Positions 23,502-34,420 of a stretch of 64,000 bases of DNA are shown piece after piece. The notes beneath the pieces were generated by a model. It was not told where the DNA came from. It did not search any database and was given only the letters and a program-made list of their open reading frames with translations. Numbering within the stretch: position 1 is the first letter of the stretch; each line of letters begins with the position of its first letter. Source of the DNA: Adiantum capillus-veneris (taxonomy: Eukaryota; Streptophyta; Polypodiopsida; Polypodiales; Pteridaceae); assembly GCA_014529385.2 (NCBI GenBank), contig CM043942.1, positions 20,493,491-20,557,490 of the forward strand, read 5' to 3'. Both the position numbers and the translations under genes were made by a program.

Positions 23502-26430
23502 CACAACTACAAATTCACCAAGAGACATCATACACATATGAGGACTCCTGGGCCAATTTTTGGACAAACTGCCATTTGTCATTATAGGGTGCTTTGACAC
23601 ATTGCTTTGAGAATCATGTTTCTTGAGTTACCCTTTCTTGATGCGTAGGTTCTTGCACAGATGGAATAACTAAGTGTGGACTCGACTTTTTCGTAGGAAT
23701 TTCTTGCAGCACTTGTGCTGCTCGAACTAATTGACACATTTCTAGTCTTTGTTACTCTAATTCAGCATATGGATATGTCATCCATATTTGCTCTTAGGTT
23801 TGATTATTTTTTGGTGGATCTTCATAGGATTTCAAGAGGGCATCTAATGGCTCATTAACCTTCTTGACCAGCACTGATCCTCCTAAACTAGCACTTCTTG
23901 ATTTCTCTCCCGTGGATGGTTCTTATGGAGGTTGAGTTGTCTGCATAAGAGGAGGTGCAACCCTTTCCTCATGTTGTCTTATCTTCTCTTTAGCTTGGGT
24001 AAGCTCCTCAGCTAGGGATTTCTTCTCTCGTTCCCTACATGCTTTCATCTTAGCCTTTCTAGCTTTCCATCTATTCTGTTTGCTCTTGGTTTTTTGACTA
24101 GGTGTGTCGGTCTTTAGTTCACCCGTCTCTGGACTTGTGTCAGCTTTTTTTTCTCTATCTTTGGATTCTCAACAGCTTGCTTTTGAGCTTTCTCTCTCGT
24201 AACTACTTGAACTGGTATGGAGTTTTTGTTTTCCAAGCTACTAGGTAGCTAAACAATACCTGAGACATTCATTGTGATCTTAATTACTCACTTTGGTTTT
24301 TCTGGGCAGTTAGGGATCAAGTGACTGACACGACAGTCAAGACAATATTCATTTACTTGAGTGATCTCCGTCTGAGGACATTTTTGGACCAAGTGGTTGT
24401 CACAGCTTTTGTGACAATCTCTCTCTAGTTGAGGAGCTTCTTCTTGCATTTCCTCTTGGTTGTAAACAGGTTCTGACATAGCTAAGCCGCTATTCATAAT
24501 GAACCGCAATGTCCTTTTGTCCATCTCTTACCTTCTTTCTTCAGGTCAAAACATGGGAGGTGGAGGTTGTACCAGCCTCACCACTCCATGTGTTTCTCTC
24601 ATCTTCTGTCGCTCCAAAGGGTAGTACCCACTTTGATTGTTAAAATACATTGTAGTTTGTACTAGCGCTTGTGTGTATCTCGTGTCTATAGGCATTCTAG
24701 CATCTAGTTGGAACAAGTTGTATATACCTCTCCCTAGCATATCCTATGCTATAGTAGCACTCTTCCCTCGTATGTTTTGTCCATTTTCTCTCAAATTTGC
24801 ACCACTTAGGCTCCCTCGAATCATACTTTACAAGAGGAGTTAACCTCTTGACCATGTTGACAAATGTTTTTCGGATCGATAAGTGCCATTGGTTTTGTAG
24901 TGGACTCAGTCATCTATGAATCACTGTGCTGAGAGGATGTGTTGTCCTCTTGATTCTTACAATCCTTTTCTTTATATTCTTCATAGTTATCCACCAAATA
25001 AAGATCTTCTTTGATCAATTCATTAAGCGTTAAGCTCCTTATCATATGCAGATCCTTTTGAAGACCCGCATGTGTCATTCCCTGGATAAAATAAGAATCG
25101 GTTGTGATTGCGTAGGTAGTTCCACTCTCGGATAGAACTTGACATATCTCTTGAGCTGTAATAACACTTTGGGTTCTGATTCACCCTCTTTCTGCTTGAA
25201 TCTATGAATTTGCAAGACCTTATTGTGAGCTATGTCTTTCGGCGATAATTCTTCGATGAATTCATCAAACAGTTCATCTAGAGTCTCAAAATCTCATCTT
25301 TCCACTAAGTCAAACCATGTAGCTGCGTCATCTTCTAGAGTCAATCAAAATCTCGCAAACTGTGTCGCAAAATCCAAAACTTCCTTTGCTCTAATTACTC
25401 TTCTGAAAGCCACTATGGGATCTCTCAAATCTCTATCTCTGAATTATTTCTTGTTTACCCATTTCTGGACTTGGGACGGTCTAACTCGCCGATTGTCTAC
25501 AAGTCTAACCATAAACTCTCCCAATAATTCTCTCGTTTCATGCCTTCTACTATGCCTAGGTTCTTCTTTGATTTCATCTTCTTGTTCATATCCTCGTGAA
25601 TCTATCACAAGAGGTGGGTCTCCCCAAAACTCTCTCTCAATTCTTACTCTTTTTGCATAAGGTAACCCTATTATAGTCGGTCTAAAGGTTGGTTCTTGAT
25701 TTTCACTCAAATATGGATAGGATAGGAATAGTGGTGGTGCACTTGGTCTTGGGATGACTGGATAACCACCTCTATTGATATCCGATCTTGGTATGGCATC
25801 TTGATGTAGCCCTGACTACAATGACTGCGGTGTATTTGGTCCCACGTTGCTCATTGGTGGATGGATTGGTATTTCCACTCTCCTTGTCTGATTCAATTGA
25901 TACCTGATTGTATATTGGTATTCTTTGAAGGGATTGGTTGTTCTGTTGAAGATTGGTCCATTAGGGAGATTCACTTGAGGAGGCATGTCTACCATCTTTG
26001 TGATCCAGGTGACTCCCTTTTTGGAATTATCGTGTTTGGTGGAGGTATCTGTGGTCCTTCATTAACCAATTATCCACCTATCTCTAATGCACTCTATAGA
26101 TTTATGATTTTTATAGATCTTTATTCTTGTCCATACTTGTCAACAACTATAGATTTCCATTGGCAGTTGACTTTGTATGTATAGACATATAAGAGCTTGT
26201 AATCTGTCAGCTCTTCTGGGTATGGCTCTGAGCACCTATAAAGGTTGACCTCACTGCCATCAATGTATCTATACAGTCCTTCACTCTCATTCTCTCTCAT
26301 CCAAGCTCTCTCAACAAAATTGATTTTTATCAACTGCAAGTTTAGAAGATCCATTATGGGCGGATGCTCCTCTATCACTAAGATCTCGGAGCTTTTATAA
26401 GCTGAGTTTGAATCTAAAGTAGACATGATT
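23502..26430 (-). pseudogene. decayed Tat-like gag region
   Basis: Minus-strand reading from 26426 gives a Gag-like start (MSTLDSNSAYKSSE), then a broken capsid region. Around 25200-25700 it includes PTFRPTIIGLPYAKRVRIE, DDAATWFDLVER and FDEFIEELSPKDIAHNKV, similar in layout to TWFDSLPEEV in the gypsy gag at 9475. At 24288-24480 two Cys/His clusters (CHKSCDNHLVQKCP and CLDCRVSHLIPNCP) look like degenerate zinc knuckles, and a Lys/Glu-rich tail follows. Many stops and shifts are present. Orientation is opposite to the LTR at 15771, so this belongs to a different or rearranged element. Confidence 0.6.
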
Positions 26431-27129
26431 TTTGCTCTTAATAGCTCTAGCTTGATGTAATAAATCTTATTCCAATGTGTTCAAGTGCTTTGGTCAGGAA
26501 AAAGTCAAAACTATGTCCAAAATCGTGACTATTTCCTCACAATTCATTCAAATTCTTACTTTTAGACACTCCTAACTTTTGGATGGGACCTTAAATGACG
26601 TTTTATTTTTTAACATTAACCAACAATGAATGACCCAAATATTATTTGATTGTTGTTTAGGGGTTACACTAAATGTTCTAGAGCTACTCTTGAGCTTTGT
26701 TTTGATAAAAAAGTTTCTTAATCCGATAAGAGGAGCTCAAGTTATGGCCAAAATAGTCTTCTATCGCATTCAATCTTCCTATAGGTCAATCTTTGTGGTC
26801 CATTTATGGGTGTCCAAATTTTTTTTTGGAATGATATTTGGGATTCTAGGGTCAAAAGGAACTTTGACTAGTCAAAGTTTCTGTTTGGCCTTGACCTGTG
26901 CCTGGAGTCTTCATACGTGCATGATGTCTCTTGACTCAGAATTGCTCCAAACGTTGTGAGCGGGATGAAAACACACACAGCGCCTCTATAACGACCCGAC
27001 ACACACTCTTGGGAAGATACACACACACACTATGGGGCACCACTCGGCTTAGACAACACACCTGGCCGAGACAGGGAACACACCTCGGGAGTGAGAGGAG
27101 AGAGACTATCCACTTGCCCACTCCACACA

Positions 27130-27130
<1 letters not shown>
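26431..27130. other. AT-rich non-coding sequence, probably retroelement flank
   Basis: No gene seen. It carries a variant of the dyad motif (cttcatacgtgcatgatgtc) near 26910 and, toward the right, scattered acacac strings. The style resembles 61.3-62.1 kb, which suggests untranslated Tat-like sequence. Confidence 0.4.

Positions 27131-27165
<35 letters not shown>
27131..27165. repeat. (CA)n microsatellite
   Basis: About 17 AC units, with further short CA runs upstream near 27020. Confidence 0.95.
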
Positions 27166-27166
<1 letters not shown>

Positions 27167-28286
27167 AAAAAACTCAGCTCAAAAGAGGAGAATTTCTGAT
27201 GTTTAGATACAATTGAGCTTGGGCCAACACCAATGGGGCAAACAGCTCACACAATATGGGTAAAATAAGCCAGATACAATCACAAACTGGAGCAGAAACT
27301 TCGCTCATAAGAGAAACTTACACAAAAAAATAGCAAGAAAAGAGTGAGGAATTTGGCAAAATAGACAGCGCCATCGCGTCCGGAACGGCCCAAAACCCCA
27401 GTCTACAATGTCAAAGTGCTCAAATCCGACCTCGGATGAGCAGTTTAGGGCCAAAACAGGCTCCAAAATGGGCAAAAACACACCTGCGGCTGTTCCTCCT
27501 CTCTTCTCCACGTTTTTTCTGGTCTTCTCTCAGTTTTTTCAGTTCCCACACTTAGCTTTATTAGTTGGGCACCCTTGGACTTTTAGATGACCTCAAACGG
27601 ACCCCGAACACGCCAAAAACTGACCTCGCAGTGCATAGTTGTCACCTTTTTGCATCATTCGCACACCTGGCACTCAGCTTTTTTTCAATAATGCATCTCG
27701 CCACCACGTGAAGTGGCCCCAAAAAGTGGTCCTAATGATGACCTTTCTGCATAACTCTCACCAGAAAACACCCACGTTGTGTCCGTCCTCATCTGCGTGC
27801 AAATATTAACCTCGTTCGCCCTCCTGACGCCACTAGATGCCATCTGACGCACCTGCTGACCTCACGTCGTCGGCCCGCGGATAGCTTCCTCGAGAAGTTT
27901 TACGCGCTACCAACTTCTCATTATTGTATAAAAAACACACTGGTACTGGTAATAGTGAAAATCGTTGCACTATGTACATGCTGTCCTACCTGTACACATG
28001 TGGGCCCCACATAACCACCTGGCTAAGGAAAATGGGCAATCCTTTATTTGATGCACCATGCATGTATATGTACATATGTGCAATCCCTTGCTCCAAAAAA
28101 CTCCTGACAACGTTAATTGGGTGAAAGCATGTTAACCTGACATGCTTTTTGTGCTATTTGATAGGAGCCAACAAGCACCTCTTGTAAGCATAAAATGAGG
28201 GTGTCTTTTTCAAATGTTTTATTTCAACAAATACGTTTGACGTACATAGTTTTCACTAGACATTACACACAAAGAGTGGTGCAGTA
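27166..28286. other. no gene recognised
   Basis: GC content rises between about 27350 and 27900, but no frame longer than about 70 codons looks coding. An imperfect hairpin (agcatgttaacctgacatgct) lies at about 28127-28147. Nothing else stands out. Confidence 0.4.
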
Positions 28287-28523
28287 ATGATGCATGGAGG
28301 GAAGCTGGGTGCAAGGGCCATAGGCAAGAGAGATGGGGGGAAGCGGTCTCGAGCTTCCGTTGTAGCTCATGAAGCTCATTTTGACATCTCAAATGATCTC
28401 ATTGACACCCCTCCAAGAAAGAAGTCGAGGGCGGCCAATATAGCTCGTTCTTCTGCTTCTCCTCCACCCTTTCTTTGTGCTAGAGTACCTGCAGCTTCTT
28501 CTTCAGCTCAAAAAAAGGTCTGA
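28287..28523 (+). CDS. hypothetical basic peptide, 78 codons
   Basis: A short forward frame starting MMHGGKLGARAIGKRDGGKR with two basic clusters (KRDGGKRSR and RKKSR) that could act as nuclear localisation signals. A Ser/Pro/Ala-rich tail follows. No family recognised. It may be the first exon of the decayed gene at 29211-30258, because both lie on the same strand and the second starts after a possible acceptor. The frame ends at TGA just before a pyrimidine-rich repeat. Confidence 0.3.
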   Translation: MMHGGKLGARAIGKRDGGKRSRASVVAHEAHFDISNDLIDTPPRKKSRAANIARSSASPPPFLCARVPAASSSAQKKV

Positions 28524-28617
28524 GCTAGCAACAGGGTGACCCATTCTTGTGTAGAAGTTTCCCCAATGGAAAATAGCATTCATGTAGGGAAGAGGAAGCT
28601 CGACTCCCGTTCTCACT

Positions 28618-28620
<3 letters not shown>

Positions 28621-28689
<69 letters not shown>
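28621..28689. repeat. (TC)n microsatellite
   Basis: Pure TC tract of about 69 bp. Confidence 0.95.
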
Positions 28690-28692
<3 letters not shown>

Positions 28693-28929
28693 CATGACAC
28701 CAAAAAATTGACAAGGCCCTTGTGTGCATGTGGGTGTGTCTCCTTTCTTTGGCTGACCATAGCCTGAGTAATTGTCTGTGGGACATGCCCAATGCCGTTG
28801 TAAGGGTTGAGGTTGATCTCAAGGTTTCTAGACATAGCTGGGCTTGCAAAAGAAGCTCTTTAATGTGTTATTTTTTGGTGCTTCAATATAATTTATCTTG
28901 TGCTTTCTTATTATAATATTGTGTTACAT

Positions 28930-29055
28930 GACTATGTGTTGACTATACCCTTAATGAAAACAGGAATTGCAAGTGTGCTGATTAGCATACCAATTGTGCA
29001 GCTTAGCATACCCAATATGAAATTTAGCATTCTAAGTATGTTGGCCATAGGTGGG
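28930..29055. repeat. dispersed TAGCATA-rich repeat
   Basis: The phrase attagcata...gcagcttagcatacccaatatga...tagcattctaagtatgtt is closely similar to 58720-58800 (gcagttgagcatacccaatatga...tagtattctaggtatgtt). It ties this site to the repeat family seen from 36.7 kb and at 58.7-59.6 kb. Confidence 0.7.
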
Positions 29056-29210
29056 CTAGCAAAAGAAGTTATGTAATGTGCAATATTTTTGTGTTTCATT
29101 AAAATTTACATGTAATATAATCTTGTGTTTCTGTAACATATCTCGTGTTTCTATAATGTAAATTTTTGTGTTTTTGTGATATAATCGATTGTCATTAGAG
29201 GGGTTGTGTA

Positions 29211-30258
29211 GTGCAATGGAAAGCTCCGAAGGTGAACATCCCAATTCAGGGGAAATTTTGTATTACTGCAAAGGATATTGTGCATGGCCTCTCAAGAGAT
29301 GGTGCAGACCCAAAGATGTTGAGGTGGGAGCAAATCAGTGATGCTGAGTGGTTTTGTGTTTCTAAAGAAGAGAAGAATTGCAGCCAGTATCGTATCAAAC
29401 TCAATTGGGTACTTAACGAGATGTCTGCGTAGGTAATGCTTCTCTGCACTACAAGGTATACCAAAAGCCCCTCACAAGCATGGAAATAAAATCTGCTTTC
29501 ACAAAGGGGTTTGTTAAAGAGTTAAATCCGATGGTAATTGCTAGTGGATCTCCCAAGGCGACACCCATCTCTTGCTACAGCTCCCACCAAGGGGTAGAAA
29601 GCATGTCGTACTTTGGCAGTGCAGATTTATAGCCGATAATGGTTGCGGGTGAACATCTTAAAAAAACTATTAAAGGATGCTAAAGAAAATTTGGAGACAA
29701 CAAAACTGGAGCTTGAAGATGCACGCGTTCTCTAGGAAGGCAACATGAGGGTCACCCCTGTTGTGCTTGCGACGAGAGCGAAGCTTCACGATGCTATGTA
29801 GGAGTTGGAGAGCTTGGGGTAGAGCAAAATCCAGGATGTAAAGAGGGGAGAATTGAATATGAAGATAAGAGACACTAAAGGAGATGCTCGATGATATAAG
29901 GTTTCCTCATAGTGAGGGGACGCCTATTGATGTCGAGGTTGACATAACTTGTCAACGTGTAAGTGTCTGGTACTTTTGTCCTTCAACTATTTGATTGGAA
30001 TATGTGCACAACTAAGTTGTGTGCTAACCATGATTTATATTTATTTGTTTTGTAGATCAATGTGGAGTTTATGGAAGATAAAGTGAGGGAGAGGGAGAAT
30101 CAAGTGGATCTTATCATGCATACAAGCACACAACTACAGGGCACCTTCTTCCCCACTTCTTTTTTCACTTTTTCTATGCAGACATTTACAGAAAGTGTTG
30201 GAGGGGTAAGTGATGGGATGTCGATCAACTTGTGTAGTGGTTGTGGTCTGCCACTCTA
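29211..30258 (+). pseudogene. decayed gene with an intron and coiled-coil region
   Basis: A possible splice acceptor (gtgtag) precedes the first exon frame, 29211-29432 (MQWKAPKVNIPIQGKFC, WEQISDAEWFCV). Coding-like sequence continues in shifting frames: 29640-29960 reads like a coiled coil (LLKDAKENLETTKLELE). A clean GT-AG intron is visible at 29959-30055 (CGT|GTAAGT ... TTTTGTAG|ATCAA). Its downstream exon reads NVEFMEDKVRERENQVDLIM and ends near 30258. Several stops inside show decay. The family is not recognised. The target site of the LTR element at 30292 lies just beyond the end. Confidence 0.45.
29959..30055 (+). other. predicted spliceosomal intron
   Basis: Donor GTAAGT and acceptor TTGTTTTGTAG delimit a 97-bp AT-rich segment between two coding-like, Glu/Lys-rich stretches. 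The size and ends are typical of plant introns. Confidence 0.55.
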
Positions 30259-30285
30259 GGTACATAAAACACTACCATGGTAAAG

Positions 30286-30291
30286 ATGCCC
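30286..30291. repeat. target site duplication, left copy (ATGCCC)
   Basis: Identical to the six bases at 36721-36726 that follow the right LTR. Confidence 0.75.
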
Positions 30292-31067
30292 TGCGAGCAC
30301 AACTACCACCTAGGCTTTGAACATGCATTATGCTTCCATTGGTGTGTACACATATGTGTATCCATATATTTTTTGTATTTACGGGCTCCACAGTGGGTTT
30401 CAAGTTGTACATTGATGATTAGATGAGCCTAGATACCTGCAGCATGTTATACATTTTTTGGCCAGCCGGCCATTTTTAAAAGCCCTTGTACACACAAGAT
30501 GTGAAAGGGAATTCTTAGAGAGGAGAGTGTGAGGGAGTGTGGAGAAGAAAAAGAGGAGTGGCTATGGAGCTTGGATCTTCCACATCATATGTAGTAATCA
30601 TTGGGATTAATGGAAGCTAAGTTCTCTCTACTTTCTCTTGTCTTTCAAGCTTATGTGTTTTAATGGTGTATGATTAGTGTTAATCTTCTCTTCTCTCTCA
30701 AGTTTTCCCTCTTGTTTGCGCATTCTTGCTTCACATGTGTGCTAGATTAGAGTGTGTGTGTACGTGGGGTGCATACATTTCTCTCATTAGGCTTCTTTGT
30801 GTATGCTCAATGTGTGATTAGAGTGTGTGTGTTTGAGATTAGAGCAAAGGGATACACCATTGTCTGCATGATTAGAGAGTTAGAGTGTAGATTGAGTAGA
30901 TCTTGCTTCATTGGCTTTCCCTCTTCTCCTCTCTTGCTTTACCCCTCTTCCTAGAGTCCTCATTCCGTCACATTAGGTGCATCCATGTCTCCATGCACTA
31001 GCCGGGTTCCGATCCACCGGATTGACATTATGTCGGTGGGTTGTGCACTGTGCTATGACCACCAACA
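30292..31067 (+). repeat. 5' LTR of the LARD-like element
   Basis: It starts TGCGAGCACAAC and ends ACCACCAACA. It shares nearly all of its sequence with 35949-36720, apart from small indels near the start and the loss of a tatataagtcaatt-like stretch near 30490. It is rich in tgtgtgtg and agagtgtg phrases. Confidence 0.85.
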
Positions 31068-31091
31068 TTGGCGTCGTTGCCGGGGATCGAG
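31068..31091 (+). other. Tat-type primer-binding site
   Basis: TTGGCGTCGTTGCCGGGGAT begins directly at the LTR end. It is one base from the TTGGCGCCGTTGCCGGGGA form known from plant Tat/Athila elements, usually assigned to an Asp tRNA. Confidence 0.85.
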
Positions 31092-31423
31092 CGTCTAAGC
31101 TAGAGGATCACCCATGTGATGGTTTGAGTTTCTAATTTTCAGTAGGATTAGGTATTGGTGATGGTGAATGGCTGATTTGTGATGAGATTTTGTTAAAAAA
31201 ATTGTGTGTAATTTTTATGTTTTCTCTTCATTTTCACTAATTTACTACTAATCCGCTAACAATTGGAGTGTTTTACATGTTTATGTGCCTAATTAGAGGC
31301 TTGTGCATCACTCTTACGGGTTGAAATTTCATCAATTTTGCATGATTTGAGTGATTAAAAAGTGTGTAATTATGTGTGATTTATGCTAATTTTGATGTCT
31401 AATTACTCAATAATCTTGTGTGT

Positions 31424-31874
31424 CATTAGGCAAAATTTGGACTCATAAAGGGACCCTTTAAAGAGTTTGACTTTACCTCTCTCTACCAAAATGGGCGCAT
31501 CGATAAATTTTTGCAAACAAACTCCAAAGTTGGCGGAGGTTTGACAGTTAGAATGTCCTCTTCAAGCTCTATCTACTGATATTTAGCACGCCATGAGATT
31601 CCTCATATTTTAGAAGATTCTTTTTTTTATTCACCTATGATGTGACAACTCTGTCGGAATCTAAGTGAATAAAAAAAGAATCTTCTAAAATATGCGAAAT
31701 CTCATGACGTGCTATATATCAGTAGATAGAGCTTGAAGAGGACATTCTAACTGTCAAACCTCCGCCAACTTTAGAGTTTGTTTGCAAAAATTTATCCATG
31801 CGCCCGTTTTGGTAGAGAGAGGTAAAGTCAAACTCCTTAAAGGGCCCCTTTGTGAGTCCAAATTTTGCCTAATG
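31424..31874. repeat. 451-bp foldback (inverted repeat) inside the LARD-like element
   Basis: The left arm 31424-31634 (CATTAGGCAAAATTTGGACT...) and right arm 31665-31874 (...CCAAATTTTGCCTAATG) are near-perfect reverse complements, each about 210 bp, with a 30-base loop. No target duplication is evident around the ends. It could be a MITE-like insertion or a local inverted duplication. Its RNA would fold into a long hairpin. Confidence 0.9.
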
Positions 31875-32011
31875 TTTTGGTGCTACACATGAATGAATCT
31901 CTAATTGGATGTTTTACCTTCATGATTATGTGTTTCCTTTGAAGAAAAATGATGCTACACATGATGCTTTGTGATTGGTGCTTGTAGGTGGAGATGCGGT
32001 GAAGCGGTTGC

Positions 32012-32013
<2 letters not shown>

Positions 32014-32047
<34 letters not shown>
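32014..32047. repeat. (CA)n microsatellite
   Basis: About 17 CA units inside the LARD-like element. Confidence 0.95.
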
Positions 32048-32050
<3 letters not shown>

Positions 32051-32604
32051 TGTAATCGTCAATTGGAGTGGAGAAATCGACGCGATTCTTGTTGTAATGT
32101 GAGTGCATTAACCCACTTTAAAATTTGAAATTAAGGTGCAGGTTTGAGAATTGATTAGGTGCACTTAATCGGTGCAAATCTATGTGCACTAGTGTATGCC
32201 AACGTAAGGGCAAATGTGTACAAATTGGTGCTTGTTTTTTGGCAATTTTGATGCTACTGTGTTTTATGCAAAACCATTGATTGATTATGGTCATTATATT
32301 GATATGGTTTATGGTTTTCGATTGCCAATTTTTGCACCGAACTGCTGTCCAAAATTTGGTAGAATTATGTGTGATTAATTGGTGCATTTTAGGCTTAATT
32401 GTGCTTGTGTATACACACATACTTAACTTAATTGCAAGTGGCAAATTGGAGTGTTTATGATTGTATTGTGATGTTGGATTAGTGGTAAACAAGTGTATGC
32501 GTAGAAGTTTTTTAATTAAACCACCAATTGCGCTAATTTTTGGGCCAAAAATGGACAAAAAGAGGTTAAAACGGGTCTTGGTTTGATTGGCAAGTGATGT
32601 GTTA

Positions 32605-32630
32605 AACACACACACACACACACACACACA
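32605..32630. repeat. (CA)n microsatellite with downstream pyrimidine-rich stretch
   Basis: CA tract followed to about 33060 by repeated cacacac and ctctttgtctttt phrases. The phrase 'tttaaatactctttgattttctctttg' style recurs at least four times between 32778 and 33000, so this part is a diffuse tandem repeat. Confidence 0.8.
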
Positions 32631-33296
32631 TACACAAACATACATCCCTCTTCATTTTTCTTACTTTCTCTTTCTCAGATTCACACACACACACACTCCC
32701 CAAAAAAATAAAAAAAAAAATAAAAAAAATAAAAGGTTATTAAAAAACAAAATGTACACACGAAAACCACCCCCCTTTAAATACTCTTTGATTTTCTCTT
32801 TGTTTCGTTCACTCACACACACCACACACACACCCAAAAAAAAGATCCCCCACTTAAATATTCTTTGACTTTCTCTCTTTGTCTTTTTCCCTTAATCACT
32901 CCTTGATTTTCTCCTTTTGTCTCTTTGCCCTCTTTCACTCACCCACACAAAAGATCTCCATTAAACACTCCCTTTATTTTCTCTTTTTGTCTCTTTCTCT
33001 CACTCGAATTTACACACACACACACACGCCCGATTTCTTTTTTCTCTTTCTTTCTTTGCTTCTCATACATATTCCACATGCATCACACGCCCCACATACT
33101 CGACGCTCGCGCGCATGTACACACAAATAGACACATTTAGAGCAGATATGTCCGAGAGTTAGGTTTTGCGAGATTTGAGTCCGATTGTACGCATAAACCT
33201 CGATATAGTGCAGATTTTGATTTTAGTCTACATTCGACGAGTTGACGAGGTTTAGAGGCCTATCATGCGCGGAGAGCGCACATATGATGTCCATGA

Positions 33297-33944
33297 CCAC
33301 TTCGTGCTCTGAGTACACATTACACGGACACATATGGACATTTCTTTGTTCAGTGCCGTGCCTCCTTTGGCCCCACACAGACCCTCCAGGTGGTGCGAGT
33401 CCTTCCCGACGACACGCGGGATGGCACATTTAGAGATGACTATCGCGCCACGTATGCGGTCAACCATTTGATTAGGCTAGAGGAGACAGAGCTAGTACAC
33501 GCAGAGGATTGCCTTGAGGCCTTCGACCATCCCGTGCAGGTTACATTACAGCGGGTAGGTCCTCGAGTGATCTATATAGATAGTGCTCAACGCATATACC
33601 GATTAGAGTGTCTCACATCTAGTAGACGCCTATCCACAGATGTTGTGACACTAGTTGGTGAGCCTAAAGACAGATTCTACATGAGCACCACAGGCACTGA
33701 GCTTTACTTTTTGACTTGTGGATTGCCGTATGATCCTCGACTGACCCAGCGCCCTACTTCGAGTAGGAGTGCCTCACCTCCTTTAGACACAGTGCCACCA
33801 CCCACATCACTCAGGAAACCACCGCCAAGATTCTCCTCACCTAGGCTCGATTTTCCGCCAAGCGTTTCGATATATCACGAGTCTAGAGCGATGTACACGG
33901 AGATTGCTAGCACTTTGCGTACCACTCAAAGTGAGCACATATAG
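33297..33944 (+). CDS. unrecognised ORF inside the LARD-like element
   Basis: The frame is open from 33297 (after a TGA) to a stop at 33942-33944, about 215 codons. It has no clear ATG; a GTG at 33390 is only a nominal start. Just upstream another frame reads MRGERTYDVHDHF and would join with one shift, so the original start may be near 33266. The product is compact for ~130 residues (DGTFRDDYRATYAVNHLIRL, RVIYIDSAQRIYRLE, GTELYFLTCGLPYDP) and then becomes a Pro/Ser-rich tail (SASPPLDTVPPPTSLRKPPP). It lies where gag would sit in a Tat element, but no capsid, zinc knuckle or protease motif is visible. It could be a captured host sequence or a very diverged structural protein. Confidence 0.5.
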   Translation, partial: PLRALSTHYTDTYGHFFVQCRASFGPTQTLQVVRVLPDDTRDGTFRDDYRATYAVNHLIRLEETELVHAEDCLEAFDHPVQVTLQRVGPRVIYIDSAQRIYRLECLTSSRRLSTDVVTLVGEPKDRFYMSTTGTELYFLTCGLPYDPRLTQRPTSSRSASPPLDTVPPPTSLRKPPPRFSSPRLDFPPSVSIYHESRAMYTEIASTLRTTQSEHI

Positions 33945-34060
33945 AGACCCAGAGCCTTCGAGACACGTTCTTTAGAGAGTCTCAACCTCGACACCTTGCA
34001 CCATCTAGAGACCCATGGTAGCCTTTGATGACATAGATTAGAGAGCATACGAGAGAGTCT

Positions 34061-34420
34061 ATGATGACCACATCACCCCAGTTGAGAGCACCAGAGGTAG
34101 GGCCCGATAGATCACCCATTGTAGATATGAGTGCCCCTAGACCACTGACCCCCACCCTACAGACACTGTCCGAGACGAGAGAGACTAGGGATAGTATGAG
34201 AGATATAGACGGTCAGATCTTGCATATAGTAGGCCGAGCCAAATGTCAGTACATAGGGTGTCAGTACACACATAGGGTCAAACCTCCACGAGCGAGATGT
34301 CGAGAGATGAGACTACCCCTAGAGAGGTCGGTACCTTCACAGCAGATAATATTTCCTAGAGCTAGATGCACACGTAGACACGCTAGGAGAGCTCACAATG
34401 ACATCCCTATGAGAGCGTGA
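34061..34420 (+). pseudogene. possible continuation of the internal ORF, Arg-rich
   Basis: A 119-codon frame, out of phase with the previous ORF, begins with a Pro/Thr-rich part (DMSAPRPLTPTLQTLSETRE) like the end of the ORF upstream. It then turns into an Arg/Cys-rich stretch. The composition (CGA/GAG-rich codons) is shared with 33297-33944, so it may be its decayed 3' part. No function can be given. Confidence 0.25.

Noticed and set aside
26931-27206. Thr-His-rich ORF near the CA tract
   Set aside because: Low-complexity reading of (CA)n.
31424-31874. Classical MITE with target duplication
   Set aside because: The arms are real, but I could not find a direct duplication at the outer ends, so I report only a foldback.
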